64,000 nt of DNA from Hymenobacter ruricola (GTDB lineage Bacteria > Bacteroidota > Bacteroidia > Cytophagales > Hymenobacteraceae): contig NZ_JADQDM010000011.1 of assembly GCF_015694525.1 (NCBI RefSeq), positions 1 to 64,000 on the forward strand. Direction: 5' to 3'. A program made the position numbers and the translations under genes. Under the pieces are notes generated by a model, which saw nothing but the letters and a program-made list of their open reading frames with translations, did no database searches and was not told where the DNA came from. This document shows positions 26,901-34,342 of the stretch, one piece after another. Within the stretch, counting starts at the first letter, position 1; each line of letters begins with the position of its first letter.

Positions 26901-29900
26901 GATATCGCGCTTAGCGCAGGAAGCAGCATTGCCAGCTTTACGGCGAATAGCTCGCCGGCCAATTCCTACACATTCACTGTGACGCCGGCCGTGGGCTCGG
27001 TGTCGGTCAACATTGCGGCGGGCGTGGCCCAGGATGCGGCCGGGAACGGCAACAGCGCCGCAACGCCCAACCCGTACACTTTCACCTACAGCCTGCCGAG
27101 CGTGGCGGTGCAGTCGGTAACCGGCCTCACGCCCTCGCCCACGGCCACGGCCCAGGTGAACTACCGGGTGGTTTTCTCAAATTCCGTTTCGGGCCTGAGC
27201 CCGGGCAACTTTAACGTGACGACAACGGGCAGTGTGAGCGGGGCTTCGGTGGCCAGCGTGTCGGGTTCGGGCACGACCTACACCGTGACGGTAAACACCG
27301 GCACCGGCGACGGCACTCTGCGCCTGGACGTGAACAACGGCGCGGGCGTGACGCCCGGCCCGAGCAACGTGCCCTACACCAGCGGCACCACCTACACCAT
27401 CACCAAGAGCTTCCCGGCGGCCCCGACGCTGGCCATTGTGGGCACGGGCGGCACGGGCACCGATGCGACGGCTTTCGTAGACGTGGTGCAGGTGCTCAGC
27501 GGTGGCACGGCCTTCGCCAACGGCTTGCAGAACTCCAGCTTCGAAACTCACGGTCCCTACAACAACGGCAGCAATACGTTCAGCTACGGTACAAGCGGCG
27601 CGGTGTGGGCATTCAACGCCCGAGCCGGCATCTCGGACCAAGGCAGCGCCTTCACCCCGGTGACGCCCATTCCCAACGGCATTGCCGTGGCCTTCGTGCA
27701 AAGCAACAGCGGCGGCAATGGCCAGCTCCAGCAGAATCTGGCCGTGCCCACGGGCAGCAACTACCAGGTCAGCTTCCAGGCCGCCCAGCGCCTGTGCTGC
27801 ACCACGCTCGACCAAGCGCTGAACGTGTTCCTCAACGGCGTGTTCCTCGGCAACATCCAGCCACGGGACAACGGGCTTTACCAGACCTTCACCTCGGCTT
27901 CCTTTAACGTGACGGCCCCGGCGCTGACGGCCAGCATTAGCTCCTCGGCTGGCGCCAGCGGTAGCACCACGGGCACCTCGCCGATTCCGTTCACGGTGAC
28001 TTTCTCGCAGGCCGTTACGGGCTTCGACGCTTCGGACGTGACGGTGACCAACGGCACCGTCACCGGTGGCACGGTGAGCGGTTCGGGCGCGACGTACACG
28101 TTTAGCGTTACGCCAACGGCCAACGGCCTGGTGACGGTGAACGTGCCGGCCAGCGCCGCCGTGGATGCCAACAACACCGGCAACTCCTCAGCCCCGCAGT
28201 TCAGCATCACCTACGCCCAGCCGGTGACGGCGGCACCGGTGGTGACCGCACCAGCCAACGGCAGCCTGACCAACAACGCCACCCCAACCTACCTGGGCAC
28301 GGCCCCGGCTGGCAGCACGGTGGCCGTGTACGTGGACGGCAACGCCACGCCTATCGGCACGACCCCGGCCGACGGCGCGGGCGCCTGGAGCCTGGCCCAG
28401 CCTACGGACCTCACGCAGGGTTCGCACACGGTGCGGGCCACGGCCCAGAGCCCCGGCGCGGCCGTGAGCGCCAGCAGCGCCACCATCACTTTCACCGTCG
28501 ACTCGGTGCCGCCCACGGTAGACATCAGCTCGGCGGCCGGTCCCTCGGGCAGCAGCACGGGCACCACGCCGATTCCCTTCACGGTGCGCTTCTTGGAAAA
28601 CGTAACTGGCTTTGTGGCCGGGGATGTAACGGTAATTAACGGCACGATTACCGGCGGCATCGTCAACGGCACCAGCCCCGGCTCCGTTTTCACCTTCACC
28701 GTGACGCCCACCACGCCCGGCACCCCCACCACCGTGAACGTGCCCGCCAACGTGGCCCAGGACGCGGCCGGCAACGGCAACACCGCGGCCACCGCTCCTT
28801 ACTCGCTCACGTACATCGTGCCGGTGACGGCCGTGATTTGGAACGGCAGCCAGAGCACCGACTGGTACACGGCCGCCAACTGGACGCCCAACACGGTGCC
28901 CACCATCAGCCTCGACGCGACTATTCCCGCCAGCACCCCGAACCAGCCGTTCATTGGTGCGGGTACTGCTTTCGCCCGCAACCTGACCCTGAACACGGGC
29001 GCCACGCTCACCCAAACCGGCGGCACGCTCGATGTGCGCGCTGACCTGACCAATAACGGCACCTTCCGGCCCACGGGCGGCACGGTGGTGCTGGGCACCA
29101 CCTTCCAAACCAACGGCCCCAACCTGCTGGGCTCTGGCGCCGTGCGCTTCTGGGACCTGACCGTGAACCCCAACGGCGTGCTGCTGAGCACCTCGGCCGG
29201 TGCTTCGGTGCAGCACTTGCTGACCATGAACGGCGCCTTTGTGACGCAGGGCAATACCTTCACGCTGGAAAGCAATGCCATGAGCACGGCGCTGGTGGTG
29301 AACAACCCCGGCGGCTTCGTCTTCGGTACGGCCACGGTGCAGCGCTACCTCGACCCCAACCCGAACTTCGGCCTGGGCTACCGCCACTACAGCTCGCCGG
29401 TGGTAAGCACCACGGTGGCCGACCTGGCCACCAGCACCTTCACGCCGGTGGTGAACCAGCAATACAACACGGTGGGCAACACCGTGACGACCTTCCCCAC
29501 GGTGTTCGGCTACGACGAAAGCCGCGTGAATGGCACCAACGCCACCACCCAGGGCTTCGACCAGGGCTTTTTCTCGCCCGCTACGCTGGGCGACCAGCTG
29601 ACCGTGGGCCGCGGCTACACGGTAAACATCGACGCGGCCAGCAAGGTTGACCTGACCGGCGCGCTCAACAACGGCACCGTGGGCGTGGGCGCCCTCTCAC
29701 GCGGCACGGAGGCCAATTCCGGCTGGCACCTGCTGGGCAACCCCTACCCGGCGCCGCTGGATTGGAGCGTGGCCCGCACGAGCCTGCCCGCCGGCGTGAT
29801 TGACGCCGTATACGTGTTCAAATCCAGCAGCCAGTACGCCGGCATCTACCAGTTCTACCAGAACGGTTTCGGCACGCTGCCGAATGGCCTGATTGGTTCG

Positions 29901-30710
29901 ATGCAGGGCTTCTTCGTGCGGGTGAGCCAGACGGTGCCCACATTCAATTTCCTGAACGCCTGGCGCTCGACCACCTACCAAAACCCGGCCTTTAACCGCA
30001 CCGCCACCGACCTGCGGCCGAGCGTGCAGCTGGAGCTGGTGAGCGCCCAGGGCGCCCGCGATGCCGCCTTCGTGTACTTCGAGCAAGGTGCCACCGCCGG
30101 CCTCGACGACCACTACGACGCCGCCAAGCTGCTCAACACCACCGGCCTGAACCTGGCCTCGGTGGTGGCCGTGGGCCAGAACCTGGCGGTGAACGGCCTG
30201 CCCCCGATGGGCACTTCGTCCTTGACCGTGCCACTCTCCATCGGCCTGCCCGCCACGGGCACCTACACGCTGCACGCGGCGCAGCTGCTCAACTTTGGCA
30301 GCGGCGAGCAGCCGTTCCTGCGCGACTTGCAGCTGGGCACCCTCACCGACCTGAGCCTGCACCCCGACTACGCCTTCACCATGAACGCAGCCAACCACAC
30401 CCCACGCTTCGAGCTGGTGTTTGGCCCGGCGCAGGTGCTCGGCACGGCCGCGGCCGCGCTGGCCGCCCAGGTGGCCGTGTTCCCCAACCCGGCTTCCAAA
30501 GCCGTGTTTGTGGAGCTGCCCGCCGCAATGAACCGCAAAGCCGTGACGGCCGCCTTGCTCGATGCCCTGGGCCGCGTGGTGACGCAGCAGGTGCTGCCCG
30601 CCGGCCTGGCCACGCACACCCTGCCGCTCACCGGCCTGGCCACGGGCGTGTACTCGCTGCGCCTGCAAACCGAAGCCGGCGTGGTGGTGAAGAAGCTGGT
30701 GGTGGAATAA
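23973..30710 (+). CDS. Giant multidomain T9SS-secreted surface protein
   Basis: 2245 aa from ATG 23973, where a signal peptide begins (MKQKLPLLLLLLLAVWGARA). Order of modules, approximate residues: 25-480 SBBP/beta-propeller-like repeats (AVNGNRVYVAGQF, DMFVAKW/DVYVAKY recurring); 483-586 fibronectin-III-like; 627-725 SUEL/galactose-lectin-like (FASYGTP, NDPCGGTPKFLAVQAAYS); 768-845 IPT/TIG-like; 847-936 and 1419-1511 near-identical Ig-like domains; 938-1040, 1316-1415 and 1513-1615 Big-type domains; 1147-1314 jelly-roll/CBM-like; about 1621 onward a WNGSQSTDWYTAANW module; about 2165-2245 T9SS type A sorting domain (VAVFPNPASKAVFVELP to KKLVVE). A probable adhesin or glycan-binding surface protein, 57 bp after the formyltransferase gene. 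Confidence 0.88.
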   Translation: MKQKLPLLLLLLLAVWGARAQAPTWQSALSSTAVDVRAVATNAAGDVFVTGSFTGTVTFGPNTLNSSSPDADMFVAKWAAGASTWAWAASGGGGTPGDAGDANDMGNAIAVNGNRVYVAGQFRSATAFFGSTSLTNGGLNDMFVARFTDNTTSVTTVGARGSSNAAASDLAYGLAVNPTNGNVYVTGYFGGSASLTATISGSALTSAGSADVYVAKYLDNGSGLTNGGATRAGGTSSEVATCLALNGNTLYVGGRFNSGTAVFGSSSLTNVVTTNLFVARFTDTTPTATGGVTANNAVSGGGNDGTEGVQGIAVSGSSVYVTGRMASTTAGIAGSTLTNAAALAFDHFVAKYTDNGTALTNGYAVRDGGTGNENNSPFGNAGISVSGTSVYVASDFDATATIAGTGLTNLGGTDVYVAKYTDTGSTLSGSGALRGGGTGNDASYGLAVNGTQGVVGGTTTTPSNFGTALATGSSFAARLSFGLPPTVTTNAAGSIATTSAVLGGNVTADGGATVTDRGVVYSSSATTPAIGGTGVTQAPNGAGTGTFSATISGLAPSTTYYVRAYATNSAGTSYGSVQTFTTQAIAVATAQNVTVQLAANGTATLNASSVNNGSTGSGTLTYTIQKIAFGKVNENSTLTLTTPNGANFTAIRFASYGTPLEYSNGNYGLGSCNAANSVATATNAYVGRSSGSMYASNTDTRNNPVLNDPCGGTPKFLAVQAAYSADAASLSYDCTEASKIQYVLLTVTDGNGSTSTSVAQVTVNPPPTASFTLNTSTGTVGTNVTATGTNLSGATGLTVNGTAATISNLTATGFTFVVPTGATSGNVVLTLPCGQTPGVAFTVQTVAPVLTTPANNSLVNTTTPTFSGTAPAGSTVAVYVDGNATPIGTTVATGGTWSLAQPTALTQGSHTVRATAQATGQAVSAVSNTNTFTVDSVLPTVTLSSATVSNNGATTTSPVTFTAQFSESVGATFTSADIALSAGSSIASFTANSSPANSYTFTVTPAVGSVSVNIAAGVAQDAAGNGNSAATPNPYTFTYSLPSVAVQSVTGLTPSPTATAQVNYRVVFSNSVSGLSPGNFNVTTTGSVSGASVASVSGSGTTYTVTVNTGTGDGTLRLDVNNGAGVTPGPSNVPYTSGTTYTITKSFPAAPTLAIVGTGGTGTDATAFVDVVQVLSGGTAFANGLQNSSFETHGPYNNGSNTFSYGTSGAVWAFNARAGISDQGSAFTPVTPIPNGIAVAFVQSNSGGNGQLQQNLAVPTGSNYQVSFQAAQRLCCTTLDQALNVFLNGVFLGNIQPRDNGLYQTFTSASFNVTAPALTASISSSAGASGSTTGTSPIPFTVTFSQAVTGFDASDVTVTNGTVTGGTVSGSGATYTFSVTPTANGLVTVNVPASAAVDANNTGNSSAPQFSITYAQPVTAAPVVTAPANGSLTNNATPTYLGTAPAGSTVAVYVDGNATPIGTTPADGAGAWSLAQPTDLTQGSHTVRATAQSPGAAVSASSATITFTVDSVPPTVDISSAAGPSGSSTGTTPIPFTVRFLENVTGFVAGDVTVINGTITGGIVNGTSPGSVFTFTVTPTTPGTPTTVNVPANVAQDAAGNGNTAATAPYSLTYIVPVTAVIWNGSQSTDWYTAANWTPNTVPTISLDATIPASTPNQPFIGAGTAFARNLTLNTGATLTQTGGTLDVRADLTNNGTFRPTGGTVVLGTTFQTNGPNLLGSGAVRFWDLTVNPNGVLLSTSAGASVQHLLTMNGAFVTQGNTFTLESNAMSTALVVNNPGGFVFGTATVQRYLDPNPNFGLGYRHYSSPVVSTTVADLATSTFTPVVNQQYNTVGNTVTTFPTVFGYDESRVNGTNATTQGFDQGFFSPATLGDQLTVGRGYTVNIDAASKVDLTGALNNGTVGVGALSRGTEANSGWHLLGNPYPAPLDWSVARTSLPAGVIDAVYVFKSSSQYAGIYQFYQNGFGTLPNGLIGSMQGFFVRVSQTVPTFNFLNAWRSTTYQNPAFNRTATDLRPSVQLELVSAQGARDAAFVYFEQGATAGLDDHYDAAKLLNTTGLNLASVVAVGQNLAVNGLPPMGTSSLTVPLSIGLPATGTYTLHAAQLLNFGSGEQPFLRDLQLGTLTDLSLHPDYAFTMNAANHTPRFELVFGPAQVLGTAAAALAAQVAVFPNPASKAVFVELPAAMNRKAVTAALLDALGRVVTQQVLPAGLATHTLPLTGLATGVYSLRLQTEAGVVVKKLVVE

Positions 30711-30724
30711 GCCACCCACAACAC

Positions 30725-30763
30725 GAAAAAAGCCCCGGCCGTGAAAACGGTCGGGGCTTTTTG
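30725..30763 (+). terminator. Terminator of the giant adhesin gene
   Basis: AAAAAAGCCCCGGCCGT and ACGGTCGGGGCTTTTT pair around GAAA. The stem can also serve the convergent gene at 30780. Confidence 0.9.
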
Positions 30764-30779
30764 CTGGAATTAACTTGGC

Positions 30780-31130
30780 CTACTTGGCCTCCTTTTCCAA
30801 GAGCTGCAGTAGCTCGTCGGCGGCTTTTTCAATGTCCTTGTAGCCTTGCTGGGCGGCGCGCTCCTTAGCGGCAATCAGGCCGTCGCGGTGCACGGTTTTG
30901 AAGTCGCCGTAGGGAAAGTGGTAGCGGCCTTTGGTGTCGGCGCCCTTGCTGCTGTCGAGGCCCAGGTGCCAGTTGGCGTACTCTTCCATCTCGTGCTTTT
31001 CGAGGAAGGTGTTTTCCTTGGACGCATCGGGGTTGTGCTGGCCCCAGTGGCCTTCGTCGTTTTTGAGTTTGCCGTCCTGGATGAGGCGGCGGGCGTAGGC
31101 CACGGCCTGCGGGTTGAGGGAAATGCTCAT
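30780..31130 (-). CDS. Conserved hypothetical protein, small and soluble
   Basis: 116 aa from ATG 31130 (MSISLNPQAVAYARRLI). Charged, soluble and mainly alpha-helical, with a central YHFPYGDFKTVHRDGLIAAKERA block and a C-terminal EKAADELLQLLEK helix. It resembles a conserved family found widely in proteobacteria and Bacteroidota whose function I do not know. Confidence 0.8.
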   Translation of the reverse strand: MSISLNPQAVAYARRLIQDGKLKNDEGHWGQHNPDASKENTFLEKHEMEEYANWHLGLDSSKGADTKGRYHFPYGDFKTVHRDGLIAAKERAAQQGYKDIEKAADELLQLLEKEAK

Positions 31131-31194
31131 GGCTGGAAAGAAGGAATTGGTGGAATTCCTGCCTACGCGGCCCAATGACCCGGGTTTCCAGCGT

Positions 31195-32199
31195 TCAGCT
31201 TTTCCGATGGAACAAGTATTTGGTCTGGTTGAAGCTGTAGCCCACCGACAGCACCATGCGGCCGGCGCTGGCCGGGTGGTCCGTCTCGGCGGTGTACACG
31301 GGCAGCTGGAAGCTGGTGTTCAGCGACAGGTTTTTGTAGTACACGTCCAGCCCCGGGCCCAGCAGGGCGTTGTTCATGGCGTGCTCGCCGGTGAGCCGGC
31401 CGTCGAGCATTTCGCCGTCGGTTTTCTCGTAAAATAGCTGCGCCGACGGGTACACCTGCCAGCTTTCGCCCAGCGGAATGCGGTAGAACAGGTTGGCGAA
31501 CGTGGCCGTGCTCGGCGCGAGGCTATTCTGAAACCGGTTTTCGTTCGAGAGGCGGTAGCTGCTGTTCACGCTCAGCCCAAAGCTGCGGAAACCGGCAATG
31601 TAGTTGGCGTACACGAAGCCGTCGGTGGTGCCGGTGCCCACTTGGTTGAGCAGGGCGTAGCGGCGGCCCTTGTCGTTCTGGCGGTTGTAGTCGCCGGTGG
31701 GCAGCTTCACGCCGCCGCCCACGATGAGCCGGCTCTGCAGGCCCGCCGTTTCGATGGCCCGGATGAGGTGGTAGCCCGCAAACACGGTCACGTCGCCCAG
31801 CCCCGAGGCGTTCAGCTGGCGGCCGTTTATCTGCGAGGTGTTCATCACGTAGGGCACGAAAGCATTAAGCTCCACGCGCTGCGAGAGGAAGTATTTGCCG
31901 CGCAGCTCTACCACCCGGAAGGCCTCAAAATCGGTGGGGTCGCCGCTGTGGTTGTGGGCGTAGCCGTTGTCGCCGTTGAGAGGCGACGGGAAAAACGGGC
32001 GCGCGCCAGCCGGAAAGAACCGCGGCGACTGCCCGTAGTCGTGGTAGCCGTTGAAGATGCGGTAGCGGTGCATCAAGCTCAGGCCGCTCTGGTTGTCGTA
32101 GGGCGTGATGCCCATGAAGCAGCCGCAAATGTCGCAGGCGCGGCCAACGGTGGGCGCCTGCAGCGCGGCGCCCACCAAAAGCAAAAAAAGCCGTTTCAT
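31195..32199 (-). CDS. Outer-membrane transporter-like protein with CDICGC motif
   Basis: 334 aa. Signal peptide (residues 1-21) followed at once by a Cys cluster (ACDICGCFMG) suited to metal binding, then alternating beta strands typical of an outer-membrane barrel (for example LNAFVPYVMNTSQ, SRLIVGGGVKLPTGDY, GFRSFGLSVNSSYRL), ending MVLSVGYSFNQTKYLF. It follows the MbnP-like gene by 7 bp, so they are one operon. A role in copper or another metal is inferred from context. Confidence 0.78.
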   Translation of the reverse strand: MKRLFLLLVGAALQAPTVGRACDICGCFMGITPYDNQSGLSLMHRYRIFNGYHDYGQSPRFFPAGARPFFPSPLNGDNGYAHNHSGDPTDFEAFRVVELRGKYFLSQRVELNAFVPYVMNTSQINGRQLNASGLGDVTVFAGYHLIRAIETAGLQSRLIVGGGVKLPTGDYNRQNDKGRRYALLNQVGTGTTDGFVYANYIAGFRSFGLSVNSSYRLSNENRFQNSLAPSTATFANLFYRIPLGESWQVYPSAQLFYEKTDGEMLDGRLTGEHAMNNALLGPGLDVYYKNLSLNTSFQLPVYTAETDHPASAGRMVLSVGYSFNQTKYLFHRKS

Positions 32200-32206
32200 G
32201 CCGCGC

Positions 32207-33055
32207 TTAGTTGGCGTGGATGTGGCCCACCGAAAACACGCTGGTCTGAATGTTGTCGGCCAAACGAGAAGCCGGAATGCCGCTCATGATGGTGTAGGTG
32301 GTGGCGAAGTTGATGGGGGGCACGGGGTTGGTCGGCGGGTTCAGCGGCTTGCCAAACAGGTTGGCCACTTCCACCTGCATGTGCACCTCGGGCGTGTGGT
32401 CGCGGGCAATGATGAGCTTGGACGTGGTGAACGGCACCGTCACCGTGCGAATGGTGTTGGTGGTGGAGTGGAGGTAGCCGGCCACGTGAAACACGATGCT
32501 TCCCGAAGGGTTGGTACCAGTTATGGCCTGCGGCGATTTGCCTTCCAGCTTGAAGTTGATGAACTCGGGGGCGCCGTTCATGTCCCACAGCATGCCGTTG
32601 CTGGCGTTGAGCACGCCCCCGCCAAAATTGCCGGCTTTGGAGCGGATGCTGTCCACGCCCACCACAAACGAAACGCTGCTGTACTCGCCTTCCGGCACGT
32701 CGGTCATGGTCAGGTCCTGCGAGTCCGGTTTGGAGTGGTCCACCAGGAAGTAGGTGTTGGGCACGGCGTAGCTGCTGCCGTCGGCCTTGTTCAGCTTCAC
32801 GTTGGAAATGTAGTACTTGAGGGTGCTCACGGTGAAGTCGTCGCCGTTGGCATTCTTGTACGTGCCCGAGCCGAGCACCAGGGAAGTGAATTTAGGCGTG
32901 GTGCTGCCCGCCACCGGCATGGTCACGCCGTTGTCCATGTGCAGCGTAAACTCCGTGGCGGAAGAAGCCACGGGCTCGTCCTTTTTGCAGCCCGTGAGGC
33001 TGATGGTGGCCAAAGCGAAGGCGCCGGAAAGCACCGAAAAAGCGGAGAATTTCAT
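32207..33055 (-). CDS. MbnP-family lipoprotein (putative copper-binding)
   Basis: 282 aa from ATG 33055. Lipoprotein signal with lipobox LTGC (Cys about 22), so predicted to be lipidated and periplasm-facing or surface-facing. The MbnP-like body is recognisable by TVSTLKYYISNVKL, YFLVDHSKPDS, the VPEGEYSSVSFVVGVDS segment and a His-containing end (SVFSVGHIHAN). Members of this family accompany MbnH/cytochrome peroxidases and copper handling; no MbnH is adjacent here. Same operon as the outer-membrane protein downstream. Confidence 0.8.
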   Translation of the reverse strand: MKFSAFSVLSGAFALATISLTGCKKDEPVASSATEFTLHMDNGVTMPVAGSTTPKFTSLVLGSGTYKNANGDDFTVSTLKYYISNVKLNKADGSSYAVPNTYFLVDHSKPDSQDLTMTDVPEGEYSSVSFVVGVDSIRSKAGNFGGGVLNASNGMLWDMNGAPEFINFKLEGKSPQAITGTNPSGSIVFHVAGYLHSTTNTIRTVTVPFTTSKLIIARDHTPEVHMQVEVANLFGKPLNPPTNPVPPINFATTYTIMSGIPASRLADNIQTSVFSVGHIHAN

Positions 33056-33183
33056 CGAAGTAAAAGCTATAACTGACTCTGATTTAAGGAAGGTGCGCCA
33101 ACGCGCACCGGTTCGCCGGGGGCCCGGCGAAACCCAGCACAAGCCCGGCTTTCGGCGCTAGCGAAAAGCCCTGGGCTTGCAAA

Positions 33184-33564
33184 TCAGGCCAGTGAGAGCG
33201 GCGGACGAAACACGTCCGCGAGGGGGCCGGCGGCGCAACGCGCCGCCCGGGCCGCCGGGTAAGGCACCGCTGGCAGCGGCCACCGCCGGGGCGGGAGCAG
33301 GGCCAGCGCCGCCGTGGGCAGCACCTCGTATTTTACTTTGGCCACGGCCCCGGCCGGCGCTTTTTTGTCGGCGCCGTCGGCTTTGCGCAGCTGCTGGGCC
33401 AGGTGGCACTTGCCGTTGCAGTGCAGCTGCGGCCGCGCCTTGTTCACGCAATAAAGTTCGGTGATGCGGGCTTTGTTCAGCTGGTAGTTCACCACCAACA
33501 CCTCCGGCCCCAGGGTTTGGAGCAGCATGAGGGCAGCGAGAAAACAGGCCAGCAAACGGTTCAT
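33184..33564 (-). CDS. Small exported Cys-containing protein of a metal-associated operon
   Basis: 126 aa. N-terminal signal or anchor (MNRLLACFLAALMLLQ), then YCVNKARPQLHCNGKCHLAQQL, three Cys in a pattern I associate with a Bacteroidota family found next to copper and other metal genes. The Ala/Pro/Arg-rich tail is degenerate. A TACCTTTG -7 box lies at 33600-33593 (minus), 28 nt before the ATG, so this is probably the first gene of the operon containing the MbnP-like and outer-membrane genes. Confidence 0.72.
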   Translation of the reverse strand: MNRLLACFLAALMLLQTLGPEVLVVNYQLNKARITELYCVNKARPQLHCNGKCHLAQQLRKADGADKKAPAGAVAKVKYEVLPTAALALLPPRRWPLPAVPYPAARAARCAAGPLADVFRPPLSLA

Positions 33565-33592
33565 AAGCGAAACAACGCAGCAAATATTACAC

Positions 33593-33600
33593 CAAAGGTA
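33593..33600 (-). promoter_or_regulatory. -7 box TACCTTTG of the metal-related operon
   Basis: Minus-strand TACCTTTG (33600-33593), an exact TAnnTTTG match, about 28 nt upstream of the ATG at 33564. Confidence 0.5.
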
Positions 33601-33644
33601 GCTCCCCGCGGCCCGAAAAACCGGCCCGCGGACCCACCCAAATG

Positions 33645-34283
33645 CTAATTAAGATACGGCGGCTCCAATTCCTGGCCCATGCCCTGGAGCGGGGCGGTGC
33701 TGCGCCGGCCGGTGAGGCGCGTGCTGAGGGCCTGCGCCTCGCGGGCACTGAGCACGTTCAGCTCGTGCAGCCAGGCCACCCGGCGCAGCTGCGGCTCGAT
33801 GAAGCCCAGCGGGTTCACCTGGCCGTATTCGGTGCGCAGGTAGGTTTTGGTGCGACGCTCCAGCTCCGTCACCAGCGCCCGGAACTGCCGGCGCTGCCAG
33901 GGCCGGCCGGCCAGCGTGAGGGCCAGGTGCGCCGTCTGGAGGCGAAACGTGAACCACTGCTGCTCAAACCGCAGCCACAGCGACAGCGCGTTGACGCCCG
34001 CCACCAGCCACCACACCGCCAGCGACAGCCCCGCCTCGCCCGTGGCCAGCCACGCACGCCACGGCCCGTAACCGATGAACACCAGCAGCAGGCCCGTGAG
34101 CAGCAGCTGGTTGGTGGGCACGTAGCGGTGCTCGCCCGCTTTCACGGGCAGAATTTCCTCGTAGGGAACTTCGGTTTCGAGGGTGGCCACGCCTTGCGGG
34201 TTGCGCTTGCACACGTACAGGCTCTCGGCCCGCAGGGCAATGTGGGTGGAGCCCAGAAAAAGTTGTTTTTGGGTGAAAATCAT
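33645..34283 (-). CDS. Hypothetical membrane protein
   Basis: 212 aa from ATG 34283 (MIFTQKQLFLGS). A soluble N-terminal segment carries a short PH-like or sensor-like beta region (VATLETEVPYEEILPVK). Two predicted transmembrane helices (about 60-78 LLLTGLLLVFIGYG and about 85-105 AVWWLVAGVNALSLWL) are followed by a cytosolic basic region. I do not recognise the family. Downstream of the site-2 protease gene in the same orientation. Confidence 0.72.
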   Translation of the reverse strand: MIFTQKQLFLGSTHIALRAESLYVCKRNPQGVATLETEVPYEEILPVKAGEHRYVPTNQLLLTGLLLVFIGYGPWRAWLATGEAGLSLAVWWLVAGVNALSLWLRFEQQWFTFRLQTAHLALTLAGRPWQRRQFRALVTELERRTKTYLRTEYGQVNPLGFIEPQLRRVAWLHELNVLSAREAQALSTRLTGRRSTAPLQGMGQELEPPYLN

Positions 34284-34342
34284 TCCGGAAATGCGGTAGA
34301 AGGCCGACGCAGCGGCAAAAGTCGGAAAGTGAAAACGCGTGC

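Noticed and set aside
28188..29462. Minus-strand ORF of 424 codons inside the giant adhesin
   Set aside because: Low-complexity Gly/Arg/His translation caused by codon bias of the sense gene; no start context.
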